Below are positions 15,036-21,611 of a stretch of 27,680 nucleotides of DNA, one piece after another. Origin of the DNA: an uncultured Lachnospiraceae bacterium (lineage in GTDB: Bacteria; Bacillota_A; Clostridia; Lachnospirales; Lachnospiraceae); contig CAJUOF010000167.1 in NCBI GenBank assembly GCA_910587905.1, positions 1 to 27,680 on the forward strand. The letters are read 5' to 3'. Numbering within the stretch: the stretch's first letter is position 1; each line of letters starts with the position of its first letter. Below the pieces are notes generated by a model. It was not told the origin of the DNA and did no database searches. It saw nothing but the letters and a program-made list of their open reading frames with translations. Made by a program: the position numbers and the translations under genes.

Positions 15036-15581
15036 ATGAGTCGCAGATTACTTTTGGCAGTCCTTGTCACGGCGGTTCTTGGAATGTGCTGGGGCTGCGG
15101 CAGGGGAGAAGGAGCAGGAGGAAAAGGCGCAGAAGGGGAAACGGGAGGTTTTGGCCTTTCGGGGACCGGAGGGGGGAGTGCGGAAACCCTCGGCGCGGGA
15201 GAGACGGACTCTTCCGAAAACCCGGCGGACGCCGACCTGCTTTTGGAGCGGGCGGACCTGGTCGGGTCGGCTGCGGAATTTTCCGGGGACGGGTGCAGCC
15301 TCATTCCCGTCCATTCGGATGAGGCCGGGGACGGAGGCGGGCTTGCCTGGTCGGCGGCGGAGGGCTATGAGGAGGATGCGGAGAAGATAAAGGTGTTCTA
15401 TGGGCCGGACTGCACCTTCCAGATTGCGGAGGTTGACATCCTGACGGCCAGGGCTTCTTACCGGGCCGCTTCCATAGAAGACGTGAAGAAGCAGACGGAG
15501 CTGGTCCTCTACGGGACTTACGGGGAGGACGGGAGCCTGACGGCGGAGCGGGTGTACATTTACCGGAGAACGGAGGGATGA
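15036..15581 (+). CDS. Predicted lipoprotein of an ABC transporter operon
   Basis: A 181-residue protein with a lipoprotein-like signal sequence: basic MSRR, hydrophobic LLLAVLVTAVLG, then CWGCG with Cys21 as probable lipidation site (the -3 residue is an unusual Cys). A Gly/Glu-rich linker (about 22-65) precedes a small globular part (about 70-181) with VFYGPDCTFQIAEVDI and a C-terminal strand-rich stretch ending ERVYIYRR. I do not recognise the domain. AGGAGA is 9-10 nt before the ATG. The next gene starts 1 bp after its stop, so it belongs to the FtsX-type transporter. It probably acts outside the membrane as an accessory or sensing subunit; this is inference from context. Confidence 0.75.
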   Translation: MSRRLLLAVLVTAVLGMCWGCGRGEGAGGKGAEGETGGFGLSGTGGGSAETLGAGETDSSENPADADLLLERADLVGSAAEFSGDGCSLIPVHSDEAGDGGGLAWSAAEGYEEDAEKIKVFYGPDCTFQIAEVDILTARASYRAASIEDVKKQTELVLYGTYGEDGSLTAERVYIYRRTEG

Positions 15582-15582
15582 G

Positions 15583-16803
15583 ATGGGCTTTTGGCAGAGA
15601 GGTTTCCGCTATCTCTGGCGGAAGAGGGGAAAGAGCTTTACGCTCTTTGGCATTTTCGTGGTCGTGAGCACCCTGCTTTTGGTGTCCTTCGTCATTCTGC
15701 AGACGGCCGAGGAAGCCGGGCGGAGGATGCGGGAAAAGACCGGGTCCAAGATTCTTTTGCAGACGAAGGACGGGAAGGGCGGCATTTCGGAGGAAACGCT
15801 TTTGCGGATCGGGACGCTCCCGGAGGTCTCCAGGATGAACCGGACCAGAGACCATTTGGCCTGTCCCTCCGGGTTCGCTCCCCTGACGAAGGCAGCGTCC
15901 GAGGAGCCGGAAAACCGGATGGTCACCCTGCGGGCCATGGACGACACGGAGGAGGACGGCCTGTTTGCGGAAGAGAAATACCGGCTCCTGGAGGGGGCTC
16001 CCATTGACCGGGACACCCGGCACGGGCTTCTGGTGGACTCCCTTCTGGCGGAGGCCAACGGGCTGTCGGTGGGGGACGAACTGAGCTTTGAGACGGAGGA
16101 GGGGAAGAGGGTCTCCGGCCGGATCGTGGGCATTTTCTTCTCCGGCATGGAGCGCAGGCAGGATGATTCCGTGTTTTCCGCCTACCGGATTGAAAATCAG
16201 GTCTTCACGGACCAGGAGCTTTTTGAGGAACTTTTCGGCGGACAGGAGTACGCTTCCGTCTCTGTCTACGGCCGGTCTCCGGAGCGGCTGGAGGAATTGC
16301 ACGGGGAGCTTGAAGAAATCGTGGGGGAGGAAGTGGAGCTTTCCACCTCCGACACCCTTTACGAACGGCTGAAAGCCCCGCTGCGGCAGGTGGTCTCCGT
16401 GACGACGCTGCTCCTGGCCCTCACCGTCGTGACGGCGGCCGTGGTGGTGTCCCTGCTTCTTAGCATGTGGATGCGGACCAGGCAGAAGGAGTTCGCCGTG
16501 CTTTTAAGTCTCGGAAGCCCCAAAAGGGAGATTTTGTTCCAGACCTTCACGGAGGCCGCCCTGTTGTTCCTCCTGTCGGTCCTTGCGGCCGCCTGCCTGG
16601 CGGGAATTTTGGCGGGAAGAGCTTTTCCGGCCATGTTTGTCTCCGGGGAGCTGGGAGCGCTGGCGGCGGCCAAAGTGGAGGGAAAGCATCTGGCGGCGCT
16701 GCTCCTCTTCGGGGGAGCCCTGGTCCTTAGCTCGGCTGGGATCGCCGCCCTTCCCTCCCTCAAAAACAATCCGAGGGACATTTTATCGAGAATGGAGGAA
16801 TGA
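15583..16803 (+). CDS. FtsX/MacB-type ABC transporter permease
   Basis: A 406-residue permease with the four-helix FtsX layout: one N-terminal membrane segment (about 18-40, TLFGIFVVVSTLLLVSFVIL), a large extracytoplasmic domain (about 41-265), and three C-terminal segments (about 270-293, 318-343, 362-382). The cytoplasmic stretch MRTRQKEFAVLLSLGSPKREILFQ before the third segment is the typical coupling region that contacts the ATPase. GGAGGG lies 5 nt before the ATG. It is followed with no gap by a second permease, and the two probably form a heterodimer with the ATPase encoded at 18543. Substrate unknown; relatives export peptides, antibiotics or lipoproteins or act as mechanotransmitters. 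Confidence 0.87.
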   Translation: MGFWQRGFRYLWRKRGKSFTLFGIFVVVSTLLLVSFVILQTAEEAGRRMREKTGSKILLQTKDGKGGISEETLLRIGTLPEVSRMNRTRDHLACPSGFAPLTKAASEEPENRMVTLRAMDDTEEDGLFAEEKYRLLEGAPIDRDTRHGLLVDSLLAEANGLSVGDELSFETEEGKRVSGRIVGIFFSGMERRQDDSVFSAYRIENQVFTDQELFEELFGGQEYASVSVYGRSPERLEELHGELEEIVGEEVELSTSDTLYERLKAPLRQVVSVTTLLLALTVVTAAVVVSLLLSMWMRTRQKEFAVLLSLGSPKREILFQTFTEAALLFLLSVLAAACLAGILAGRAFPAMFVSGELGALAAAKVEGKHLAALLLFGGALVLSSAGIAALPSLKNNPRDILSRMEE

Positions 16804-18258
16804 ATGTTGAACAGTGTGCGAAGAGCGTGGCGGTCGGTCGTGAGGAAGCCCGTCAAGAGTCTGTTATTATTTTTGACGGCGGCGGTAATCAGCCTGTTTC
16901 TCCTGTCCGGCATGGCGGCGGGGCAGGCGAACGTGCTGTGCCAGGACACGGCGAGACAGGCCGTGGGAGCGGGCTTCCGGCTGGACGCCAACGAGAAAAA
17001 CCGCTCCAAACGGTATGCGGAAATCTCCAGGCGGATCGGAGCCGACACGGAAGGGTCTCTGGAGGGCGTCCATCAGAAGAAGATGGAGACGGCCTACGGG
17101 ACCCAGTGGATCGGGTGGGCGGACAATTCTTTTGAGACCCTAAAACTTCCGGACATCGAGGCTTTGGCGGCGGTGGAGGGAATCTCCGATTACAACATCA
17201 CCACCTGTGTGACGACGGTCCGGCCCGTCGGCTTTGAGCGGATCGAGGACCCGGACGTGGACCAGCATCAGGACCTTGGCTGCGTGACCCTCCTGGGAAA
17301 CCGGAAGATGGAGTTGGATTCCAACGTGCTTTCCGGCAACGTGACCCTGAAGGAGGGCCGCATGGCCGGACCGGAGGATCGGGACGTCTGCGTGATCTCC
17401 GAGGAGCTGGCGGCGGAAAACGGTCTTGCCCTGGGAGATGTGCTTGGCTTCGGCGACCGCCACGATGAGTCCGGCTCTGCCGTCCAAAGGGCCGAGATCA
17501 TCGGGATCTATCGGACGAAGCAGCCCATGGCGGCCTATATGAGCGGGGACACTTTCCGCTCGGAAAACGTGATCTTCACGGATCTCAGGTTCCCGGAGAA
17601 GGCGGAGGGGGCCGAGGGGGATCCCTGCTTTGAACATGCGTATTTTCAGGTGGCGGACGTGGACCGGTACGAGGAGGTCAGGGCGGCCATGGAGCAGGTG
17701 GAGATCGACTGGGAGCGGTACGATTTTATTGACCGGAACGGGGATCTCTCCACCATGTCCTCCAACTTTAACGACCTGGAGAAGATCAGCGGGCTGTTCG
17801 TGGCCGTCACCCTTCTCGCCGGCTTCCTGATCCTGTCTCTGATCTTTCTGTTCTGGATCCGGAACCGGTCCAGGGAGAGCGGGATCCTTCTGTCTCTGGG
17901 CGTGGGGAAGGGGAGCATTCTGGGACAGCTTTTCCTGGAAGCGGTCCTGATCGTCTCCCTGGCGTTCCTCCTCTCCCTGCCGGCGGCCCCCGGCGTCTCG
18001 AAGCTTGCGGCGGATTATCTGGTGGCCGGACAGCAAAAGCAGGCCGAGCTACAGAAGGCTGCGGATGCGGACAAGGTGGCGGACGGAGGCAGAACGGAAT
18101 CGGAACAGACGGTGACGGGCGTAAAGATCGCCATCACCGGAGAGATGGCGGGGACCTGCGGGGCCGGGATCCTTTTGCTTACGGGCGGCTCCGTCGGAGT
18201 TGCCGGGCTCTTCCTTCTCAGGAAAAAGCCGGCCCGGATCCTCAGTGAGCTTTCATGA
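16804..18258 (+). CDS. FtsX/MacB-type ABC transporter permease, second subunit
   Basis: A 484-residue paralogue of the preceding permease type. The first membrane segment is at about 17-37 (KSLLLFLTAAVISLFLLSGM). A long extracytoplasmic domain runs to about 330, followed by segments near 335-356, 376-400 and 450-472. The coupling stretch IRNRSRESGILLSLGVGKGSILGQ matches the equivalent one in the other subunit. Between the third and fourth segments is an extra hydrophilic loop of about 40 residues (QQKQAELQKAADADKVADGG...). The ATG directly follows the previous stop. Translation of the ATPase gene begins only after a 284-bp gap filled mostly by an R2 element, unlike the tight joins elsewhere in this operon. 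Confidence 0.87.
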   Translation: MLNSVRRAWRSVVRKPVKSLLLFLTAAVISLFLLSGMAAGQANVLCQDTARQAVGAGFRLDANEKNRSKRYAEISRRIGADTEGSLEGVHQKKMETAYGTQWIGWADNSFETLKLPDIEALAAVEGISDYNITTCVTTVRPVGFERIEDPDVDQHQDLGCVTLLGNRKMELDSNVLSGNVTLKEGRMAGPEDRDVCVISEELAAENGLALGDVLGFGDRHDESGSAVQRAEIIGIYRTKQPMAAYMSGDTFRSENVIFTDLRFPEKAEGAEGDPCFEHAYFQVADVDRYEEVRAAMEQVEIDWERYDFIDRNGDLSTMSSNFNDLEKISGLFVAVTLLAGFLILSLIFLFWIRNRSRESGILLSLGVGKGSILGQLFLEAVLIVSLAFLLSLPAAPGVSKLAADYLVAGQQKQAELQKAADADKVADGGRTESEQTVTGVKIAITGEMAGTCGAGILLLTGGSVGVAGLFLLRKKPARILSELS

Positions 18259-18265
18259 GCGGAGA

Positions 18266-18286
18266 CGAAAAAAAGCTGTTTTTTCG
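18266..18286 (+). terminator. A/T-rich hairpin after the second permease gene
   Basis: CGAAAAAA (18266-18273) pairs with TTTTTTCG (18279-18286) around AGCTG, 8 nt after the permease stop. The T-run is inside the stem rather than after it, so termination would be weak. It may reduce read-through into the R2 element and ATPase gene or stabilise the upstream mRNA 3' end. Confidence 0.4.
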
Positions 18287-18300
18287 AATACAAACTTATA

Positions 18301-18510
18301 GGTAATTGCGAAACTCAAAAATTTGTCGAATATTCTGACAATATTTCCGGGAAAAGCCCTCTGCGCCGTGGAAGCAAGACCAGAGAAGGCAGGAGGAATT
18401 CTTTTCCGAGTGACTTCTGCGGTTCTGGGCTTGCTGGAACGTTTGGCGCTGCAGGCTTTGGACGGACATATTGGCAGAATATTCCTGCAATTTCGCATTT
18501 CGCAATTGCC
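18301..18510 (+). repeat. R2 structured element, copy 2 (leader of ABC ATPase gene)
   Basis: Same fold as copy 1. Outer stem GGTAATTGCGAAA (18301-18313) with TTTCGCAATTGCC (18498-18510), 13 bp with one wobble. Second stem 18329-18344 with 18468-18483, 15 of 16 paired. The core is nearly identical to copy 1, and where it differs the changes are paired: CGT/ACG for CAT/ATG, and AGCAAG/CTTGCT for GGCAAG/CTTGCC. It ends 33 nt before the ATPase start. It is flanked by AATACAAACTTAT (18287-18299) and AATACAAATTTAT (18512-18524), 12 of 13 identical, which could be a target duplication. Confidence 0.82.
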
Positions 18511-18542
18511 TAATACAAATTTATTATACGAGGAGGTTGGAC

Positions 18543-19169
18543 ATGATTTTAGAGGCAAGAGACGTATCTTATCGTTATAAATCCCAGAAGGATAGACCGG
18601 TTTTGGAGCACATGGATGCCGCATTTTCCTGCGGGAGACTTTACGCTATCCTGGGCCCCAGCGGCTCCGGGAAGACCACCTTCCTCTCCCTGCTGGCGGG
18701 GCTGGACGTCCCGACGGAGGGGGAAATCCTCTATGACGGAGAGCCGGTCACGGCGAAGGGGCTTAGGGAACACCGGAAGCGGCATATTTCCCTGGTGTTC
18801 CAGAGCTACAACCTGATCGATTACCTGACCGTGACGGAGAACGTGCGGCTGGGCGGAAAGAAGGAGCCGGGAAAGCTCTTGGAGGGGATCGGGATCGGCC
18901 CGGAATTCTGGAAGCGGAACGTGCTGCAGCTCTCCGGCGGCCAGCAGCAGCGGGTGGCCATTGCCAGGGCCCTGGCCAGCGAGGCGAAGGTGCTTCTGGC
19001 GGATGAACCCACCGGGAATTTGGACGAGGCGACGGCCTTCGAGGTGACGGCCATCTTGAAGCGGATCGCCCACGAGGAGGGAAAATGCGTCATCGTGGTG
19101 ACCCACAGTAAGGAGCTGGCCGGGGAGGCCGACGAGATCATCCGGATCGGGCCGGCACCGCTCTCCTGA
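18543..19169 (+). CDS. ABC transporter ATP-binding protein (LolD/MacB type)
   Basis: A compact 208-residue ATPase that powers the two FtsX-type permeases encoded upstream. Walker A is GPSGSGKTT (38-46), the Q-loop glutamine is in VFQSYN (about 87), the signature is LSGGQQQR (130-137), Walker B is VLLADEPTGNLDE and the switch histidine is in VVTHS (about 188). The ADEPTGNLD form is typical of the MacB/LolD/FtsE branch. I chose the ATG at 18543 because GAGGAGG is 6 nt upstream; a longer frame from 18471 would only translate the R2 element. No domain is missing. Separation from its permeases by a structured repeat suggests separate control of ATPase expression. Confidence 0.93.
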   Translation: MILEARDVSYRYKSQKDRPVLEHMDAAFSCGRLYAILGPSGSGKTTFLSLLAGLDVPTEGEILYDGEPVTAKGLREHRKRHISLVFQSYNLIDYLTVTENVRLGGKKEPGKLLEGIGIGPEFWKRNVLQLSGGQQQRVAIARALASEAKVLLADEPTGNLDEATAFEVTAILKRIAHEEGKCVIVVTHSKELAGEADEIIRIGPAPLS

Positions 19170-19193
19170 GGGAGAGCCGGAGCGGTTCTTCGG

Positions 19194-19274
19194 GTTTCCG
19201 TATTTTTCATGGTTGTGGGAAATACGGAAACTCCAGGGCTCTGCCGTGTTCTCCCCAATTAGCGGCACAGCCCT
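19194..19274. terminator. Pair of stem-loops between converging genes
   Basis: Stem 1: GTTTCCGTATTT (19194-19205) with AAATACGGAAAC (19220-19231), 12 bp perfect. Stem 2: AGGGCTCTGCCG (19235-19246) with CGGCACAGCCCT (19263-19274), one mismatch, followed by CTTAAAATTTT. Neither has a classic T-run, but they lie between the ATPase gene and a convergent gene and are the likely transcription end for both. Confidence 0.5.
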
Positions 19275-19275
19275 C

Positions 19276-19725
19276 TTAAAATTTTAGTATCTCTTTTATT
19301 GCTTTTTGAATATCCTTATAAACTAACGGCTGCATACTATCTTCATAAACAGAAGAGTCTGCCTTATGGAGTGCGGAAAGAATATCATCCCTCAATTCAG
19401 GCTTGTACTTTGCAATAACGGGCAATTGTTTGATGCATTGTCGTGCCGTAATGGGTTTGGTGTCTGTTATGTGTTTCAAATATTTATCAATGATTTCATC
19501 AATCTTATAATCGTTATCCCATTTTGCATTACAGGCGAGCAGTGTAAGCCCTCTCGTGCGGATATAAGAATTGTCGCTGTCAAGCATATCGCTCAACCGG
19601 TCCATGTAAGGATAAACGCAATCCGTTTTTTCGCTTTCTTTTTGTAACTCCTGTAATGCCTGGTAGGCAGTACGATTGTTTTTATCGAACAATGCTTCAA
19701 AGGTTTCTGCTATATTCACCGACAT
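19276..19725 (-). CDS. Small alpha-helical repeat protein (HEAT-like)
   Basis: A 149-residue, nearly all-helical protein. Helical pairs such as ITARQCIKQLPVIAKYKPELRDDILSALHKAD and YIRTRGLTLLACNAKWD resemble HEAT-like repeats. The ATG is 7 nt after AAGGAG. It lies 18 bp downstream of the acetyltransferase gene on the same strand and is probably co-transcribed with it. Base composition is clearly more AT-rich than the genes on both sides, a sign of different origin. No enzymatic motif is visible; such small proteins often serve as scaffolds, but the function is unknown. Confidence 0.75.
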   Translation of the reverse strand: MSVNIAETFEALFDKNNRTAYQALQELQKESEKTDCVYPYMDRLSDMLDSDNSYIRTRGLTLLACNAKWDNDYKIDEIIDKYLKHITDTKPITARQCIKQLPVIAKYKPELRDDILSALHKADSSVYEDSMQPLVYKDIQKAIKEILKF

Positions 19726-19743
19726 TATATGCTCCTTAACGAT

Positions 19744-20256
19744 TTATATTTCTGCTCTCAATAGAGAGTACATCCTCATGTCGATCACTCTGCCATTCTT
19801 TACCGCATTGCTTCTTAAGGTTCCCTCATATTGAAAACCTGCCTTTTCAAGTACTCTGCAAGATGCCGCATTGTGCGCAAATGGCTCGGCATAGATACGG
19901 ATTATGTCGCTCTTGTCAAAAACATACTTGCAGATTTGTCTTACGGCATCGGTCATGATTCCCTTTCCCCAGTATTCTTCTGCAATATAGTATCCCAGTT
20001 CGGCAGTTTGTCTGTGTATGTTTCCCTGCCGGAAAACTCCAATACTTCCAATGACTTTATTGTCCAACGCAATGGCAAAAGCAAATGTTTCATTTTCGTC
20101 GGCGGAAAGCATTGCAGAAATATAATCGATTCCATCTTTTTCGGTATATGGATAAGGCAGTCCATCCCGAAGATTGTCTTGTATTTTTGTATTAGAAAGC
20201 GCCTTTGCCAAATCGCCTGCGTCCGTCAATTCCCATTTTTTTAGTTTACAAGTCAT
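19744..20256 (-). CDS. GNAT-family N-acetyltransferase (RimJ/RimL-like)
   Basis: A 170-residue acetyl-CoA-dependent acetyltransferase. Motif A, which holds the pyrophosphate of acetyl-CoA, is AELGYYIAEEYWGKGIMTDAV; motif B is NAASCRVLEKAGFQYEG. The layout (LKKWELTDAGDLAKALSN at the N-terminus, R-rich C-terminus) is that of the RimJ/RimL group, which modifies protein N-termini, amino acids or antibiotics. The frame is open to 20325, but the ATG at 20256 has AAAGGAG 6 nt upstream and a candidate promoter lies inside the longer frame. Like its neighbour it is AT-rich, and the two look like an acquired pair. The substrate cannot be told from sequence. Confidence 0.88.
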   Translation of the reverse strand: MTCKLKKWELTDAGDLAKALSNTKIQDNLRDGLPYPYTEKDGIDYISAMLSADENETFAFAIALDNKVIGSIGVFRQGNIHRQTAELGYYIAEEYWGKGIMTDAVRQICKYVFDKSDIIRIYAEPFAHNAASCRVLEKAGFQYEGTLRSNAVKNGRVIDMRMYSLLRAEI

Positions 20257-20296
20257 GTGCTCTCCTTTAACGGATTTTGATTTATCGTCTGGAATA

Positions 20297-20325
20297 ATTC
20301 TATCACATGTCTGCGAATAAATCAT
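20297..20325 (-). promoter_or_regulatory. Possible promoter of the acetyltransferase pair
   Basis: On the minus strand TAGAAT (20302-20297) is preceded by TGA, an extended -10 arrangement. The hexamer 17 bp upstream, ATGATT, is a poor -35 box. It would start transcription about 35 nt before the chosen ATG at 20256. Confidence 0.35.
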
Positions 20326-20395
20326 CTCATTTATATAATAATGCCGTTCTCTGTGATCCTTTCTTTCAGTTTTTCTTAACTGGCCATGACCTGGC

Positions 20396-20425
20396 TTGCG
20401 GACGGAGGAGAAGGCGTGTTATAAT
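20396..20425 (+). promoter_or_regulatory. Promoter of the toxin-antitoxin pair, extended -10
   Basis: TTGCGG (20396-20401), 18 bp, TATAAT (20420-20425), with TG one base before the -10 box. It is the same TTGCGG...TGnTATAAT type as the lgt promoter at 21479-21507. Transcription would start about 24 nt before the toxin start codon. Confidence 0.75.
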
Positions 20426-20455
20426 AAAACATAAAGAGGAAAATTGAGGGTTTCC

Positions 20456-20647
20456 ATGAGGGAGGCGATCAAAGGACTGACACAGAAGCCGCCTAAAGGT
20501 GACATAAGACCTATGCAGGGCTATAAAGACGGCAGATACCGTTTGCGAGTTGGAAAATACCGAGTGATCTATCGGTATACAAAAGAGGGCGAAGTGGAAA
20601 TACTGGTTGTTATGGAAATAGGGAGTCGTGGTGATATTTACAAATAG
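20456..20647 (+). CDS. Short RelE/ParE-type toxin
   Basis: A 63-residue protein that matches the C-terminal two thirds of RelE-fold toxins: the helix AIKGLTQKPPKGDIRPMQG, then strands YRLRVGKYRVIYRY and EILVVMEIGSRGDIYK. RelE family toxins cut mRNA on the ribosome and are usually 80-95 residues; here the first strand and most of helix 1 are missing. Upstream in-frame codons reach a TAA at 20432, so no longer version is possible. GAGGG lies 5 nt before the ATG; an in-frame TTG at 20444 would add four residues. A strong promoter still precedes it. It may be a natural short form, or a truncated toxin kept with its antitoxin. Order is toxin first, as in HigBA-like pairs. Confidence 0.8.
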   Translation: MREAIKGLTQKPPKGDIRPMQGYKDGRYRLRVGKYRVIYRYTKEGEVEILVVMEIGSRGDIYK

Positions 20648-20663
20648 AATGGAGGTTGAAGTC

Positions 20664-20876
20664 ATGACGCAGGCTGTTCAAGAATCAGTCAGAATGTTAG
20701 AAATGCTGCCGGAGAGCGAGCAGAAACTTGCGAGTGAACTGATAAAAAGACTGGTGCTTGCATGGGACCCGGATTTTACGAAGCTGACTCCGGAGGAAAG
20801 AGAGCGATTAGAAGCAGCGGAACAGAGAATAGACAGTGGGAAGTATGTGAAGGACAGTGACATTCTGTGGGATTAA
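20664..20876 (+). CDS. Antitoxin partner of the RelE-like toxin
   Basis: A 70-residue acidic protein, MTQAVQESVRMLEMLPESEQ..., mainly helical, ending GKYVKDSDILWD. Short acidic proteins of this type, with a PEERERLEAAEQRIDSG stretch, commonly sit next to RelE/ParE toxins and block them through an extended C-terminus. The ATG at 20664 has GGAGG 8 nt upstream; the in-frame ATG at 20649 overlaps that site. The gap to the toxin stop is 16 bp. The N-terminal part should carry dimerisation or DNA binding, but I see no clear helix-turn-helix or ribbon-helix-helix motif. Confidence 0.75.
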   Translation: MTQAVQESVRMLEMLPESEQKLASELIKRLVLAWDPDFTKLTPEERERLEAAEQRIDSGKYVKDSDILWD

Positions 20877-20927
20877 AACGATGAAACTTATGGCAGAAAC
20901 TTGCTCTATTTGTACGGAGGTGAGAAG

Positions 20928-21440
20928 ATGGAAGCGATCTGTGAGTATCACTCTCCCCTGGGAAAGATCATTCTTGCGGGAGAGGGAGAGGCCCTTAAGG
21001 GTCTCTGGTTTGAGGGCCAGAAATATTTTGGCAGCACCCTGGGAGGGGAGGCCGTGCTGGCGGGGCTGCCCGTGCTCGACCAGGCCGTGCGGTGGTTGGA
21101 CCTTTATTTTTCCGGCGAAGAGCCGGATTTCACGCCTCCCCTGTCTCTGATGGGGACGCCCTTTCAGAAGCGGGTGTGGGAGTTTCTGCTGACGATTCCC
21201 TACGGGCGGACCACGACCTACGGCGAGATCGCCGGGCGGCTTTTTGGGGAGGGAAAAGAGGGACAGAGAACGTCCGCCAGGGCCGTGGGCAGTGCGGTGG
21301 GCCGTAATCCCATCTCCCTGATCGTTCCCTGCCACCGGGTGGTCGGGGCCGGCGGCCGGCTGACGGGATACGCCGGGGGATTGGAGCGAAAGGAAAAACT
21401 GCTTTTGCTGGAGGGCCAGAGGGGACGGGGCCGGGAGTAG
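20928..21440 (+). CDS. ogt: Methylated-DNA-[protein]-cysteine S-methyltransferase
   Basis: A 170-residue suicide repair protein that transfers the alkyl group from O6-alkylguanine to its own cysteine. The active site is PCHRVV (Cys135), preceded by the DNA-binding helix GRTTTYGEIA and by ARAVGSAVGRNPISLIVPCH, including the Asn and Arg finger positions. The N-terminal ribonuclease H-like domain is present but lacks regulatory zinc cysteines, so it is of the Ogt rather than the Ada type. GGAGGTGA precedes the ATG at 20928; a start at 20901 is unlikely. It lies 51 bp after the antitoxin and may share its promoter. No strong terminator follows. Confidence 0.93.
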   Translation: MEAICEYHSPLGKIILAGEGEALKGLWFEGQKYFGSTLGGEAVLAGLPVLDQAVRWLDLYFSGEEPDFTPPLSLMGTPFQKRVWEFLLTIPYGRTTTYGEIAGRLFGEGKEGQRTSARAVGSAVGRNPISLIVPCHRVVGAGGRLTGYAGGLERKEKLLLLEGQRGRGRE

Positions 21441-21478
21441 GTAAAAAGCGACGGAATCAAAAGTGACGCACACTTTCC

Positions 21479-21507
21479 TTGCGGAAAGCGCCGAAGTCTG
21501 GTATAAT
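21479..21507 (+). promoter_or_regulatory. Promoter of the lgt operon, extended -10
   Basis: TTGCGG (21479-21484), 17 bp, TATAAT (21502-21507), with TG at 21499-21500. The -10 box is perfect and extended. Transcription would start near 21514, just before a stable leader hairpin, about 98 nt upstream of the lgt ATG. Confidence 0.82.
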
Positions 21508-21541
21508 GACAACGGCGCTTTTTTGCTTTGACAAAGAAGGT

Positions 21542-21594
21542 TCCGTACAGGCGCTTGCGAAACCGCAATTGCCTGATTTAAGAAGTCCTACGGA
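21542..21594 (+). ncRNA. Structured 5' leader hairpin of lgt
   Basis: Three nested stems share one axis: TCCGTA/TACGGA (21542-21547 with 21589-21594), CAGGC/GCCTG (21548-21552 with 21571-21575) and TTGCG/CGCAA (21555-21559 with 21564-21568, loop AAAC). The structure ends 6 nt before the ribosome binding site AGGAG. It may set translation of the lgt operon. No known riboswitch motif was recognised, and only one copy is available, so there is no covariation support. Confidence 0.5.
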
Positions 21595-21611
21595 CGAAAA
21601 GGAGCGGTTAC

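Noticed and set aside
14741..15304. Minus-strand open frame of 187 codons across R2 copy 1 and the lipoprotein gene
   Set aside because: It is antisense to a gene with a good ribosome binding site, and its part inside R2 (QSLQRQTFRQAQNRRSH) simply reads the structured repeat; the same peptide appears antisense to R2 copy 2.
18471..18542. Extended N-terminus of the ABC ATPase
   Set aside because: It would translate the right arm of R2 copy 2. The ATG at 18543 has GAGGAGG at good spacing and gives the canonical family N-terminus.
11480..19169. BceRS-BceAB type antimicrobial peptide module
   Set aside because: The kinase has a large external domain rather than the two-helix BceS form, and the permeases are two four-helix FtsX subunits rather than one ten-helix BceB protein.
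21460..21476. AAAGTG/CACTTT stem after ogt as terminator
   Set aside because: The stem is only 6 bp, no T-run follows, and it abuts the -35 box of the lgt promoter.
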